A DNA stretch of 64,000 nucleotides from Methanolacinia paynteri (GTDB lineage Archaea; Halobacteriota; Methanomicrobia; Methanomicrobiales; Methanomicrobiaceae), in the NCBI RefSeq assembly GCF_000784355.1, contig NZ_KN360939.1:46886-110885 (forward strand). The letters run 5' to 3'. A program made the translations under genes and the position numbers. The notes beneath the pieces are model-generated. The model saw only the letters and a list, made by a program, of their open reading frames with translations, made no database searches and had not been told where the DNA came from. Each line of letters opens with the position of its first letter. Positions within the stretch are counted from its first letter, which is position 1. Below are positions 8,794 through 18,134 of the stretch, one piece after another.

Positions 8794-9424
8794 TCTTTAT
8801 GTCGTAACAGACAGGGAGATAGGGCGGGGGAGAACCCACCGGGAGATCGCCCTGGAGGCTACTGCCGGAGGGGCGGATGTCATCCAGTTCCGCGACAAAA
8901 CCCTCCCTTTTCGCGAATTTATTGAAACGGCAAAGGAAATAAGGGATATTACAGCCACTTCGGGGGCAATGTTCATAGTAAACGACAGGATCGATGCCGC
9001 CCTTGCGGTGGGAGCTGATGGCGTTCATCTCGGGCAGAACGATATGCCTGCCGATTGGGCAAGGAGAATATCCCCCACTGGTTTTATTATTGGAATCTCA
9101 GTCGGAAACGTCGCCGAGGCGATCGAAGCAGAGTCAGCCGGAGCCGACTATGTCGCATTGAGCCCTGTCTTTTCAACAGGCTCCAAGGCTGATGCAGGGC
9201 CGGGCCACGGGCTGGAGATGCTTTCTCAAATCCGGTCGAATGTGGAGATCCCCGTGATTGGTATAGGGGGGATAGGATTGCACAACGTGAAGGATGTTAT
9301 ATCGGCAGGCGCGGATGGTATCGCGGTAATCTCCGCCGTTGCCGGTGCAGACGATATCAGACTGGCAGCGGAAGGGATGAAGAAGATGATCGCCCTTGAG
9401 AAAAAAAAGTCCGGTCTTCGCTGA
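8783..9424 (+). CDS. thiE: Thiamine-phosphate synthase
   Basis: ThiE joins hydroxymethylpyrimidine diphosphate and thiazole phosphate to give thiamine phosphate. 213 residues with a TIM-barrel layout: YVVTDREIGRGRT at strand 1, DVIQFRDKT (diphosphate-binding region), FIVNDRIDAALAVGADGVHLGQ, and the phosphate-binding end IPVIGIGGIGLHN and GADGIAVISAV. It starts inside the end of thiM, which makes its product's substrate. ThiC, which makes the pyrimidine half, is encoded about 39 kb away in the same window. Confidence 0.96.
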   Translation: MPYDLYVVTDREIGRGRTHREIALEATAGGADVIQFRDKTLPFREFIETAKEIRDITATSGAMFIVNDRIDAALAVGADGVHLGQNDMPADWARRISPTGFIIGISVGNVAEAIEAESAGADYVALSPVFSTGSKADAGPGHGLEMLSQIRSNVEIPVIGIGGIGLHNVKDVISAGADGIAVISAVAGADDIRLAAEGMKKMIALEKKKSGLR

Positions 9425-9504
9425 TCCGGTTTTCATACTTCAGAAAGCCTGTAATACTCTCTTAAAAAGAGCAGGATTTAAGTAATAGGCATCTATTATT
9501 TATT

Positions 9505-10392
9505 GTGACTCCTTTCGACCTGATCCTCTGGCTGATCTATTTTTTTATCGTCTCGTCGATGTTTCAGATCGGCCTGAATCTCGGGGTAAAAGAGATACTC
9601 GATCCGTTCAGGAAACCCGGTGTGCTCGTTAATTCTCTGTTGCTGAACCTTATCGCGATACCTCTCGCAGGTGTGGGGCTTGCGATTCTCCTCGGTCTTG
9701 ACGGAGTCGCCCTCTTCGGGTTTTTGATAATGGCCTGTTCACCCGGGGCTTCATACGGGCCGAAGATAATCGAGTTTGCAGGAGGGGATGTCGGGCATTC
9801 GATAGGCGTCATGTTCCTCCTGTGTATGATCGCGATAATTTCCGCCCCGCTTACGGTCCTTCTGCTGGTACCCGGTACCGGCAGTATCGATATCTGGCCG
9901 GTAATCCAGACGCTTGCGGTAATACAGGTGATCCCTCTCTTCTTCGGTATGTTTTTGAAGGCGAAGAGGCCGCACATGGCGGAGAGGGCATCCGGCCCCG
10001 TCTTCTGGATCTCCAACATCTCCGCGCTTGTTGTCGTGATTCTTGCATTCGGGCTGAAGTTCTTCTCGGAATCTGAATCCTCCCTCGCTGGGATTATCGG
10101 CATACGCGGGATCCTTGCGATCGTCCTGCTCGTGTTCATATCCCTTGCAGCGGGCTATTATCTCGGGGGATCGGCGGAGGGGACGAGGAAATCGATGGCG
10201 GTCAGCACCTCCATCCGCAATGCCGGTGTAGCATTTCTTATAGGTGTGGGGAGTTTCGAGGGTCAGGGTGTTCTCTCTGTAATCATCCTTTATATCTTCT
10301 TCCAGACCCTGATTACCGGGCTGCTTGCCGGGTGGTGGGGGTGGAAGAATTTCAAAGAGAACGGTATGGCTGAAACGGGAAGCAGTTCGTGA
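9505..10392 (+). CDS. Bile acid:sodium symporter (BASS/SBF) family transporter
   Basis: 295 residues, about ten membrane helices. The fold's hallmarks are present: a paired domain with FLIMACSPGASYGP near residue 75-90 and the repeat-related segment STSIRNAGVAFLIGVG near 235-250, both at the sodium and substrate site. The start is a GTG. A TATA-like ATTTAAGT lies about 25 bases upstream, so the mRNA is probably leaderless. A role with the preceding thiamine genes is possible but unsupported, since there is a promoter between them. Substrate unknown. Confidence 0.82.
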   Translation: MTPFDLILWLIYFFIVSSMFQIGLNLGVKEILDPFRKPGVLVNSLLLNLIAIPLAGVGLAILLGLDGVALFGFLIMACSPGASYGPKIIEFAGGDVGHSIGVMFLLCMIAIISAPLTVLLLVPGTGSIDIWPVIQTLAVIQVIPLFFGMFLKAKRPHMAERASGPVFWISNISALVVVILAFGLKFFSESESSLAGIIGIRGILAIVLLVFISLAAGYYLGGSAEGTRKSMAVSTSIRNAGVAFLIGVGSFEGQGVLSVIILYIFFQTLITGLLAGWWGWKNFKENGMAETGSSS

Positions 10393-10446
10393 AATTCCAT
10401 TTAATTTTTCCAAATATCTTTATACATCGCCGTGAATAATGGATTC

Positions 10447-11064
10447 ATGAAGAAAGAGTACGGGATGTACCTTGCATATATTTTTCAGGCATTAATCGCC
10501 CTGAACGTGATTCATGCTTTCCTGATCGGGGAGTATGAACTGATGTTTACCGGCCTTCTTATGTTTATCCTGACACTGGTTCCTTACATAGTCGCACAGA
10601 AGATGAACGTGAACTTCCCCTGGTTCGTATATCTCCTGATCGCAATGGCTCTGTGGTTTCATACGGCGGGTTACATACAGGGCTACTACACCACCTTCTA
10701 CCCGTACTATGACAAGATCGCCCATCTCGTATCCGGGACGACCGTCGCTCTTCTCGGGTTCCTAGGCGTCATCTTCCTCGACAAGTACTGGAATATGAAC
10801 CTGAATACTCCGTTCATCATCGGGTTTACCATAATATTCGGCATGGCCCTTGCGGGTTTCTGGGAGATCTATGAATTTCTTATAGACACGTTCCTGGGAG
10901 GATCAATGGCCGGACCCATGCAGCACGGCAATACGGACACGATGCTCGATATGATCTTCGTTCTGACCGGATCGATCATAGTATCGATATTCGGGGCATT
11001 TTATTTCAAACATCACAGGAAAGAGGATATCACGGGATCGATCGAGGGCACAAATAATATTTGA
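10447..11064 (+). CDS. YjdF-like integral membrane protein
   Basis: About 205 residues with six or so membrane helices. The motifs YDKIAHLVSGTTVALLGF, AGFWEIYEFLIDTF and DTMLDMIFVLTGSI match the conserved Asp/His/Glu pattern of the YjdF/DUF2238 membrane family. Function in that family is unknown, although the buried polar residues suggest metal binding or catalysis. The TATA-like sequence CTTTATAC ends about 23 bases before the ATG, so I infer a leaderless transcript and prefer ATG to the in-frame GTG five codons upstream. Confidence 0.7.
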   Translation: MKKEYGMYLAYIFQALIALNVIHAFLIGEYELMFTGLLMFILTLVPYIVAQKMNVNFPWFVYLLIAMALWFHTAGYIQGYYTTFYPYYDKIAHLVSGTTVALLGFLGVIFLDKYWNMNLNTPFIIGFTIIFGMALAGFWEIYEFLIDTFLGGSMAGPMQHGNTDTMLDMIFVLTGSIIVSIFGAFYFKHHRKEDITGSIEGTNNI

Positions 11065-11100
11065 TTTCACCAGGGGGGCATCAATATTAAAAGAGAAAAT

Positions 11101-11835
11101 ATGGTGAATCCCGGCAAAAAACACCCCGGATTATTAAAAGATCGCGTTTTTGTCACCGTATTGGTTATTTTAATATTAACTCCGGGCTTTGTGGCCTGTG
11201 CCTGGTATTACTGCAATCTCCAAGAAATATCTGACGCAGGTGACTTTTCAGAACAACGATACTCTTCCGGTTACAGGTATTATAGCCCCCAGGAATTTTT
11301 GGGAGGGTCCGGGTACTTCGATCTAGTTTATTATATCGACAACGAGTCGTGGGTATTACCGGATAACATTAACGATGCCATTCATTTCAATGTCAGCGAT
11401 CCGGAAACCGGCACCTTTGTCGAGGGCGATTACACACCTGATTTCTCCATCGTCAACGATACCCTTTATCTCGATATTTTAGTCGTCAACTGGAACGATT
11501 ACGCACAGGAGGGATCATGCTACCAGATCTCCGATTTTTCATCAGCCTATCTTTACTATAATGATACAGGCTATGACTGGGAGAGTTATCACCGTGCTCT
11601 TGAGGTATTGTCTGTAAGTGAATATAACAAATCGATCGGAACCGGGGAATATGATGAAATCCGGATCGGGTTGCCGGTTTTCGGGTATTTTGTCACTCCC
11701 GTGAAAACCGCAGATTATCTGGATTATATCGACTGGCAGTATATCTTATTTGAAAGAAACCGGAGTGGCTCTATTTGTCCGGTGAAAATCCCGGTTCAGA
11801 CCTCGATAGCGTGTAATATCGAATTTGTCCGCTGA
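11101..11835 (+). CDS. Membrane-anchored extracellular protein, unknown
   Basis: 244 residues. One hydrophobic segment (about 16-36, VFVTVLVILILTPGFVACA) after a basic N-terminus anchors an acidic, aromatic-rich extracellular domain that contains many Tyr, Asp and Asn residues. I do not recognise a family. It lies 36 bases after the YjdF-like gene and could be co-transcribed with it. It converges on the flavoprotein gene that follows. Confidence 0.6.
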   Translation: MVNPGKKHPGLLKDRVFVTVLVILILTPGFVACAWYYCNLQEISDAGDFSEQRYSSGYRYYSPQEFLGGSGYFDLVYYIDNESWVLPDNINDAIHFNVSDPETGTFVEGDYTPDFSIVNDTLYLDILVVNWNDYAQEGSCYQISDFSSAYLYYNDTGYDWESYHRALEVLSVSEYNKSIGTGEYDEIRIGLPVFGYFVTPVKTADYLDYIDWQYILFERNRSGSICPVKIPVQTSIACNIEFVR

Positions 11836-11871
11836 GAGTAAAAGATGGCGAAAGGATTTTGTGGTTATTGA

Positions 11872-12447
11872 TCACCTGTGGATCTTCTTCAGAATCCATG
11901 CCATATTTATCCCGAGGGTCTGCATGGTTTGCATGCCTTCGACATCGTTCTCCACATCACCGGGTTCGAGCCCGAGGCCGAGGTTCCAGTTGGATGATCC
12001 GATGGTTATCATGCTGCTGATTCCGAAGAAGTGGTTGATCGTATCATATGCATGAATGCCTCCCGATCTCCTTACAGCGATTACGGCGGCTCCGATCTTC
12101 CTGCTGAACATTCCTCCATTGACCATCCCGACGAATCCTGCCCGGTCGATCAGCGCCTTTACTTCTGTGGAAACATCGGCAAAGTATGTCGGCGATCCGA
12201 TGATGATACCGTCGGCCTCTTCCATCTTTTTTATGCAGTTGTTGACGAAATCGTCGTCGAAGACGCATTTCCTGTCCTGGTTTTCCATGCATTTCATGCA
12301 GGCGGTGCACCCGTGGACCTTCTGTCCGCCGATATGGATGATCTCGGTCTCTATACCTTCCCTTTCAAGCTCTGAAAGGACTTTTTGCAGGAGTATCGCT
12401 GTGTTTCCGTCTTTTTTTGGACTTCCGTTAAATGCTACGACTTTCAT
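11872..12447 (-). CDS. Iron-sulfur flavoprotein (Isf family)
   Basis: 191 residues. N-terminal flavodoxin-like fold with FMN phosphate loop FNGSPKKDGNTAILL. It carries the compact cysteine motif CTACMKCMENQDRKC (CX2CX2CX7C), which in the Isf family binds a 4Fe-4S cluster beside FMN, and GSPTYFADVS. Isf proteins of methanogens are electron-transfer or oxygen/peroxide-detoxifying enzymes. It is divergent from pgk. A second Isf-like gene lies at 50709. Confidence 0.88.
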   Translation of the reverse strand: MKVVAFNGSPKKDGNTAILLQKVLSELEREGIETEIIHIGGQKVHGCTACMKCMENQDRKCVFDDDFVNNCIKKMEEADGIIIGSPTYFADVSTEVKALIDRAGFVGMVNGGMFSRKIGAAVIAVRRSGGIHAYDTINHFFGISSMITIGSSNWNLGLGLEPGDVENDVEGMQTMQTLGINMAWILKKIHR

Positions 12448-12593
12448 AACCTATGTTCCCTGATTTTGATAATGTCACGGTCATTAATATAACTGACGCC
12501 GGCGGGACGATGGCCGGCATGTCATGCAAAGAAATCAATATTTCCCCCCCGATCCAATAATATGTCAATGGACTCCGGGCTGGTGGCAAAAAT

Positions 12594-13808
12594 ATGAAGA
12601 TTGGAAGGCTTGAGGACCTCGGTTCCCTCCGGGGAACTGCTCTTTTGCGCGTGGATTTTAATTCCCCGATTGATCCCTCGTCGAATATGATTCTTGACGA
12701 CAAGCGCTTCCGCGAGCATGCGCCGACGGTAAAGGCGCTTGAGGACTCAAAATGCGTGATTGTAACGCACCAGAGCAGGCCGATGAAGAAGGACTTTACG
12801 AATCTCAGGGCACATGCCGAAAGGCTTGAACGCCTGATTGGCCGGCCGGTCGACTATATCGACGATATATTCGGTGCATGTGCAAGGGACGCCGTGAAGG
12901 CGATGGACTACGGCGAAGTCCTGATGCTTGAAAATGTCAGGTTCAGTTCGGAAGAGGTCCTGACGATGAGCGGAGAAGACGCCCAAAAGACACATCTTGT
13001 GAAAGGGCTCTCGGCAATGGCCGATTACTATGTATTCGACGCGTTCGGAACCGCCCACCGCTCCCAGCCCACAATCGTCGGAATCCCGAGGGTGATGAGA
13101 TCGGTCGCCGGCCTGCTGATGGATAAGGAGGTCTCAACACTCTCAAAGGTCCTGACAGATGCACCCGGCCCGGTCACCTTTGTGCTCGGAGGAACTAAGG
13201 TCGACGATTCTCTTGCAGTTGCCAAAAACGCTCTTGAAGCAGGGATTGCCGATAACGTCGTTTTTACCGGAGTCGTCGCAAATGTCGTATACCTTGCCGA
13301 AGGAAAGAATATCGGAAAGCCATCGACGGATCTGGTACACTCTCTCGGTTATGATAAGGAGATTGGAATTGCTGCAGAGCTCCTCAAAAAATATTCAGAC
13401 AGGATTGTAACCCCCGACCATGTCGCGGTGAAGGAGGACGGAATGCGTGCCGAGTACCCGCTCGAAAGCATGCCGCAGGACAAGGGAATTATGGACCTCG
13501 GTATCGAATCCCTGGCAGAGCTTACAGGGATCATATCGAACTCGGGCACCATCGTCCTGAACGGGCCGGCTGGTGTTTTCGAGGACGAGCAGTTTTCAGC
13601 AGGAACATACGAACTGATACGTGCGTCGGAGAAGGCGGAGTTTTCGGTTGTCGGCGGAGGCCATACTGCGGCTGTTATCGAGAAGATGGGTGTCGCTGAC
13701 AGGTTCAGCCATATATCGACCGGTGGCGGTGCCTGTATAGAGTTCCTGACGGGGAAGAAGCTCCCGGCGGTCGAGGCTCTCGAATATTCAAGAGAAAAGT
13801 TCTGGTAG
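12594..13808 (+). CDS. pgk: Phosphoglycerate kinase
   Basis: 404 residues, the usual archaeal length. The enzyme interconverts 1,3-bisphosphoglycerate and 3-phosphoglycerate and in methanogens runs mostly in the gluconeogenic direction. Signature RVDFNSPI near the N-terminus, LENVRF, FDAFGTAHRSQPT in the middle, and the nucleotide-binding NGPAGVFEDEQF and VVGGGHTAAVIEKMG at the C-terminus are all intact. The start lies behind GGCTGGTGGC. It converges on comDE, and poly-T runs separate them. Confidence 0.95.
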   Translation: MKIGRLEDLGSLRGTALLRVDFNSPIDPSSNMILDDKRFREHAPTVKALEDSKCVIVTHQSRPMKKDFTNLRAHAERLERLIGRPVDYIDDIFGACARDAVKAMDYGEVLMLENVRFSSEEVLTMSGEDAQKTHLVKGLSAMADYYVFDAFGTAHRSQPTIVGIPRVMRSVAGLLMDKEVSTLSKVLTDAPGPVTFVLGGTKVDDSLAVAKNALEAGIADNVVFTGVVANVVYLAEGKNIGKPSTDLVHSLGYDKEIGIAAELLKKYSDRIVTPDHVAVKEDGMRAEYPLESMPQDKGIMDLGIESLAELTGIISNSGTIVLNGPAGVFEDEQFSAGTYELIRASEKAEFSVVGGGHTAAVIEKMGVADRFSHISTGGGACIEFLTGKKLPAVEALEYSREKFW

Positions 13809-13853
13809 TTTTTATAGGGAGAGGTAACTCCCCTTCGCTTTGTTTATTTCAGT

Positions 13854-14978
13854 TTATGTGACCTTCCCGATCGAATCCATAAACCTGTCCCTGATCTCTT
13901 CAGGTGTAAGCGTGAGATTCGGAGAGTCCGTGTTTCCCGGTTTGATGATGACATGAATGAAAGACGGCCCCTTACCGCGGTTTAAGAATGCCTCTTTCAG
14001 CTCTTCGGCAGTTCCAACTTTTATGGTATTCTCAATCCCTGCCCCTTTTGCGATAAGTTCGAGATCGCAGGTCGTCCACGAGTGAGTCATCTGCATGCCG
14101 GTGCTTCCGAATGCACCGTTGTCGAGGGCAAAAATCGTCAGGTTGCCTGGTTTTTCCGCTGCAACAGTAGAAAGAATCGCGGTTCCGAGAAGGCTCCCGT
14201 CGCCGTCGATTACAACGACATCCTTTTCCTGCCCGATTGCGAGCCCGAGCCCTATGGGTGTTGCCTGCGTGTAGCTCCCGAGCATGTAGAAATTTTCAGG
14301 CCTGTCTCCTGCGGCATGCATCTCTTTGCAGGGGACACCTATGTTCACGACCACCGCTTCATCTTCCAGTTCTCCGGCGATGACCGAGATTGCTCCGGCA
14401 CGGTTCATGACAGGCTCTTTAATTCTGCGGTTATATTCAAGTCTGATTTCATGCTCACGGGGAGGAAATGGATCTTCAGCACAACCGCCGTTTCCTTCCT
14501 CCCATAGTTTCGGGAGAATAAGGATCACGTGGATCTCTCTGTTTTCAAAAGAAAGCCGAATGGCTTCCCTGATCTTTTCCAGGTCACCCGATCCGTCGAT
14601 TATTGTATATGAGATCCCCATTGCGTCGAGAATTGCCGGAATCCTGCTGTTGAACGGGACCTGTGCGGCGATCTTTTCATTGTATACTCCCCTCCAGCTT
14701 GCGATTATGGGCAGCGGAAGACCGTAAAGATATGTCAGCGACATCATTGCGTTGAGGGAATTACCAAGCCCCGAGCTTTGCATCTGGAGAACGTACCTGC
14801 GTCCCGCAAGAGCGAGGCCTGCGCAGACCCCTACACCGTCTTCTTCGCGGTTGATGTTTACATAGTGAAAGTCTTTCTCCAGCAGTGCACAGAGATCCTT
14901 TGTCCTGTCGCACGGAAGGGATACGACGAATTCGATCCCTTCGTCACGCAGTATCGATTCAATCTTCCTTTCAGGCAT
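13854..14978 (-). CDS. comDE: Sulfopyruvate decarboxylase, fused alpha and beta subunits
   Basis: Decarboxylates sulfopyruvate to sulfoacetaldehyde in coenzyme M biosynthesis, using thiamine diphosphate. Residues 1-165 are the ComD part (IEFVVSLPCDRTKDL, REEDGVGVCAGLALAG, MQSSGLGN). Residues 185-374 are the ComE part with the ThDP-binding motif GDGSLLGTAILST running to ALDNGAFGSTG. The two are separate genes in some methanogens; here they form one protein, as in Methanosarcina. It is the last gene of the six-gene operon, 10 bases after cysteate synthase. Confidence 0.95.
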   Translation of the reverse strand: MPERKIESILRDEGIEFVVSLPCDRTKDLCALLEKDFHYVNINREEDGVGVCAGLALAGRRYVLQMQSSGLGNSLNAMMSLTYLYGLPLPIIASWRGVYNEKIAAQVPFNSRIPAILDAMGISYTIIDGSGDLEKIREAIRLSFENREIHVILILPKLWEEGNGGCAEDPFPPREHEIRLEYNRRIKEPVMNRAGAISVIAGELEDEAVVVNIGVPCKEMHAAGDRPENFYMLGSYTQATPIGLGLAIGQEKDVVVIDGDGSLLGTAILSTVAAEKPGNLTIFALDNGAFGSTGMQMTHSWTTCDLELIAKGAGIENTIKVGTAEELKEAFLNRGKGPSFIHVIIKPGNTDSPNLTLTPEEIRDRFMDSIGKVT

Positions 14979-14988
14979 ATTTCCTCAT

Positions 14989-16242
14989 TCACTCCGTAAT
15001 CTTGTCTTTTAGTTCCTCTGCTTCATCCAAACTCCGGAGTGAGGCGGAAGGCCTGACGGGGATCATGTCGAGATCCTCTGCCGCCCTCCTGTATCCTCCG
15101 CCCGTGATATTGAGCAGGATATTATCATCCCTGTCGACATCCCCGGATTCCACCGCACTTATGAGTGATGCGACACATACTTCAGCGGCAGGATCGAGGT
15201 CGGTTCCTTCGAGGTCCATAAAGAGCCTTCCTGCTTTTTTCGCATCACCTTTCACCCCTCTCATTATACCGTTCGTCCCGCTGAGAGCGTCGAAGAGACC
15301 TCCGGCAACAGAATATGGGGGATTCCTGTTCGTGAGAACAGTCGCATAGGTTTCCATTGCTGCCTCCTTCCCCCCGGGCATATCCTTTTCAGGAATAATC
15401 TCCCTTCTCCTGTCCCTCCATGCATTTACCATCGGCACGAACGGTTCATTCTGTGAAAGATAAAGCCGGGGCAGGTGGTCGCCGAACCTTCCGTCGGCAA
15501 GAAGCCTCTTTCCCATCTCCCACGCGGCGATTCCGCCTGTTCCGCTGCCAACGGCCTGGAAGTACCAGTCCGGCATCTTTCCTATTGCCATGGTTCCGTC
15601 CAGCATCACCGTTCCCATGCCGTCCCTCCGGGCCGGATTCTTTGCACCTCCTTCGGATATCACTCCCGGGATTGTGCAGATCTCATTGCCCAGTGCAATT
15701 GCATCAGAATAATCACCTTCGATTGTCACGAGGAAGACCGAATCACACTCTTTTGTCGTCCAGATGCTGCCCGCCGCCTTTTTCGGAACGGATATTATCA
15801 CAGGAGTACCGGTTCCTGCGGAAACTTCTGCAAATGCCCGTCCCGTGTTTCCTGCGGACGAGATCTGGAGGATTCCGTTATTCAGCCGCTCTTTAATCCT
15901 AAGCATCGTCGGAACGGCTTCCAGCTCCTTGAACGAGCATGTCCTGATAAAAGCCCCCTTCTCCGGCCAGTAGCCGTTGAAGACGATGTAGAGATTTTTA
16001 AGCCCGAGGTGATCCGCAAGCCCTTCGCTGCGGTACGTTGCCGGGCATGTATCCGTCTGCGTCCAGCCTGAGACCGGGAGCCAGTCGTGGTACCTGAACA
16101 TTCCCGGGAGATCGCGGACGGTGATCTGCTTTGCCGAATAATCGGCATAAACCAGACCACTGCATCCATTCATGCATGCATTGGTATAGCAGTCGTCGAT
16201 CGCCTCTCCGCAGACAGGGCACCTGAGCGTGTATTCGCCCAT
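14989..16242 (-). CDS. Cysteate synthase
   Basis: A PLP enzyme of the threonine-synthase fold, about 417 residues. It replaces the phosphate of O-phosphoserine with sulfite to give L-cysteate, the first step of the coenzyme M route used by Methanosarcinales and Methanomicrobiales. A Cys-rich N-terminus (CPVCGEAIDDCY, ACMNGC) is followed by the PLP-lysine region FIRTCSFKELEA and the asparagine loop SSAGNTGRAFA, then GSGTGGIAAWEMG. Threonine synthase is the alternative, but operon placement directly before comDE decides. The ATG chosen lies one base past the previous stop, with GGGAGGT as ribosome site; the frame is open 23 codons further upstream. Confidence 0.92.
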   Translation of the reverse strand: MGEYTLRCPVCGEAIDDCYTNACMNGCSGLVYADYSAKQITVRDLPGMFRYHDWLPVSGWTQTDTCPATYRSEGLADHLGLKNLYIVFNGYWPEKGAFIRTCSFKELEAVPTMLRIKERLNNGILQISSAGNTGRAFAEVSAGTGTPVIISVPKKAAGSIWTTKECDSVFLVTIEGDYSDAIALGNEICTIPGVISEGGAKNPARRDGMGTVMLDGTMAIGKMPDWYFQAVGSGTGGIAAWEMGKRLLADGRFGDHLPRLYLSQNEPFVPMVNAWRDRRREIIPEKDMPGGKEAAMETYATVLTNRNPPYSVAGGLFDALSGTNGIMRGVKGDAKKAGRLFMDLEGTDLDPAAEVCVASLISAVESGDVDRDDNILLNITGGGYRRAAEDLDMIPVRPSASLRSLDEAEELKDKITE

Positions 16243-16243
16243 A

Positions 16244-17482
16244 TTACATACCTCCCAGCATGAATTTACCTGATTCAATTTTTTCCTTAAGATCCGAGCA
16301 GATCTGTTCACCCCTCCGGCGATCCGACTGCCTCAGAACAACCGGGATCTCTTTTCCCTCAAGTTCTATCGATCCTGTCTCCATCGAATAGACCTCGCCG
16401 ATGCAGGTAGAGAGGCATGCCCCGCAGCTGAGGCATCTTGAGGAAATAATCCCGCCGCCGGGCATGATCGCATCGGCAGGACACTGCTCCTGTGCGGGAC
16501 ATTCCCCGCAAAAGAGGCATTTTGCCGGATCTGCTGTTATATGCCGGCCGGCCGACTGCCAGATCCTCCCATAGTCCGAAAACCCGAGTGTCCGCCTGTC
16601 ATGGACATCCACTATAGGGAGCGGGACCTCCTCGTCGAGCACTGATAAGCGTGCGATGCATTCGTCGTCGAGAACCGGAATCGCGGCGGCGATCGACGTA
16701 ATACATTCAGGTCCTGCGGACGTCTTGAATCCGCCCATGAATTCAGAGTTCATTCCTGCCATACCGGCAGATATCGAAAGGTTCGGTTTTTCAGGGCTGC
16801 TCCTAGTTCCTGTACCGAGTATTAGCCCTTCGGCACCGTTCAGCAGAACTCCTGCGCCGGATCTGAGGAACCTGATATCGGGATCGTTCTGGAGGGGATT
16901 GATCTCTCCGCATCCGCTGACCGTCGCCTGTGTGAGCCCGCCGGAAAGTGGCAGGACGGAAAATATGGTGTTCACAGGATCTTTACCTGAGTTTACAAAT
17001 GCCGAGTAGTTTTTGAATGCACTTCTCGACGTGATCATCATGGCATAATGAAGTTCGTCGCCGTAAACCGTGCATTCAAAGTTTTTTCCTCCGGCTTCCG
17101 TGTGTACCTCAATCTCTTTTTCTGCCGATGCGACATCTCTGAAGAGATTTCCTCCCCCGTATGAGCGTGATGCATGGGATGTGCCGTATACTACAAGGTC
17201 GACAAGCCCCAGCCCTTCGTTCGGGCACGGGCCAGGGAAGGCAGGGACACCGTTCAGTGTTATGGATTCCGCCCTGCGGAACGCCCCAGGTTCTGCGACG
17301 GGGACGGTCAGTATTGCCATCGTTCCGGACATGACCCCGCACGTTCCGCAGGTGACAACATCGATATCATCGGGTGAAAGCCTCTCGCCGTCGCGGACTT
17401 TCTTCTTGAACTCCTCTGCCGTAAGCACGGCGGCAGTTCCGCCCCTGATCTTTTTATTGATCTCTGCGACTGTCTTCACCAT
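16244..17482 (-). CDS. Methanogenesis marker 16 metalloprotein (DUF39 plus ferredoxin)
   Basis: 412 residues. Residues 1-300 are a DUF39 (COG1900) domain with CGTCGVMSGT at 45-54 and a long glycine-rich core. Residues 315-375 hold two 4Fe-4S motifs (CLFCGECPAQEQC and CLSCGACLSTC). This arrangement is that of methanogenesis marker 16, found only in methanogens. Related DUF39 proteins are implicated in making homocysteine from aspartate semialdehyde and a persulfide. Its ATG overlaps the stop of the preceding gene, and cysteate synthase begins one base after its own stop. A role in turning sulfoacetaldehyde into coenzyme M is a strong inference from position, not proven. Confidence 0.9.
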   Translation of the reverse strand: MVKTVAEINKKIRGGTAAVLTAEEFKKKVRDGERLSPDDIDVVTCGTCGVMSGTMAILTVPVAEPGAFRRAESITLNGVPAFPGPCPNEGLGLVDLVVYGTSHASRSYGGGNLFRDVASAEKEIEVHTEAGGKNFECTVYGDELHYAMMITSRSAFKNYSAFVNSGKDPVNTIFSVLPLSGGLTQATVSGCGEINPLQNDPDIRFLRSGAGVLLNGAEGLILGTGTRSSPEKPNLSISAGMAGMNSEFMGGFKTSAGPECITSIAAAIPVLDDECIARLSVLDEEVPLPIVDVHDRRTLGFSDYGRIWQSAGRHITADPAKCLFCGECPAQEQCPADAIMPGGGIISSRCLSCGACLSTCIGEVYSMETGSIELEGKEIPVVLRQSDRRRGEQICSDLKEKIESGKFMLGGM

Positions 17483-18129
17483 ATCCTGATATCCTCCACT
17501 CTTGTATGTATACCATAACTGTTCTCAAACACCATATTGACAACGCCAGTATGTGCAAGATTCATCATGCAGAAGCCCGGCAGGAATTTTTGTCTCCTTC
17601 CGAATTCCGGTTCTTTGTTTATTGTCTGTGCGACTCCTTCGAACCCGATGATATGATAGGCGGAGATCGATTTAACCTCATCGCCCTTCTCCCTTGCAAG
17701 GAGCGGCGAGACGACATGGCAGGTCAGGAGTCCGGTGAGATAGTCGGCTTCGATGACCGAGAGTACGTGCTGGACAGGGCACCCGGCCCCCGTCGGCCTG
17801 CCGAGGACGAGATCGCCTTTCTTTATCTCAAGTTTTTCGGTCATATCTGGCCTGAAAGGAAGAACAATCTTTCTGGCTGAGGGCTCTCCCGGCAGCGGGT
17901 GGAGGATGAAGTCGAACGGATCCCCGTGAATATCGCGGACCCCGTAGTTCGCTGTCAGTATTGATTCCGGCGGATTATTCAAATCCGGGCTCTCTCTATA
18001 GAACGGGCAGTCCGGTTTTTCTTTCTTTCCTCCCGCGAGCATAAGAACGAACTCTTCGCATGTCGAAGCCCCGCATGCCCCGCAGTTCTTTCCCGGCGGA
18101 ACCCATTCACCTGTATCCGTATTTTTCAT
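17476..18129 (-). CDS. 4Fe-4S domain protein linked to coenzyme M operon
   Basis: About 217 residues. The N-terminus carries the four-cysteine pattern Cys16, Cys19, Cys24, Cys41 (NCGACGASTCEEF then DCPFY). This is the 4Fe-4S domain seen in RnfB and in the corrinoid protein CdhE. The remaining 170 residues are not recognised; they contain LVLGRPTGAGCPVQHVL and end in GIHTRVEDIRIW. A start 24 codons upstream would run into the GTPase gene, so I use the internal Met, six bases beyond that gene's stop. Its end overlaps the marker 16 start. Probably soluble and a partner of the neighbours; its exact role is unknown. Confidence 0.8.
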   Translation of the reverse strand: MKNTDTGEWVPPGKNCGACGASTCEEFVLMLAGGKKEKPDCPFYRESPDLNNPPESILTANYGVRDIHGDPFDFILHPLPGEPSARKIVLPFRPDMTEKLEIKKGDLVLGRPTGAGCPVQHVLSVIEADYLTGLLTCHVVSPLLAREKGDEVKSISAYHIIGFEGVAQTINKEPEFGRRQKFLPGFCMMNLAHTGVVNMVFENSYGIHTRVEDIRIW

Positions 18130-18134
18130 GGCAG

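Noticed and set aside
9564..10413. Long minus-strand frames over the BASS transporter
   Set aside because: Antisense shadows; the plus-strand protein has clear family motifs.
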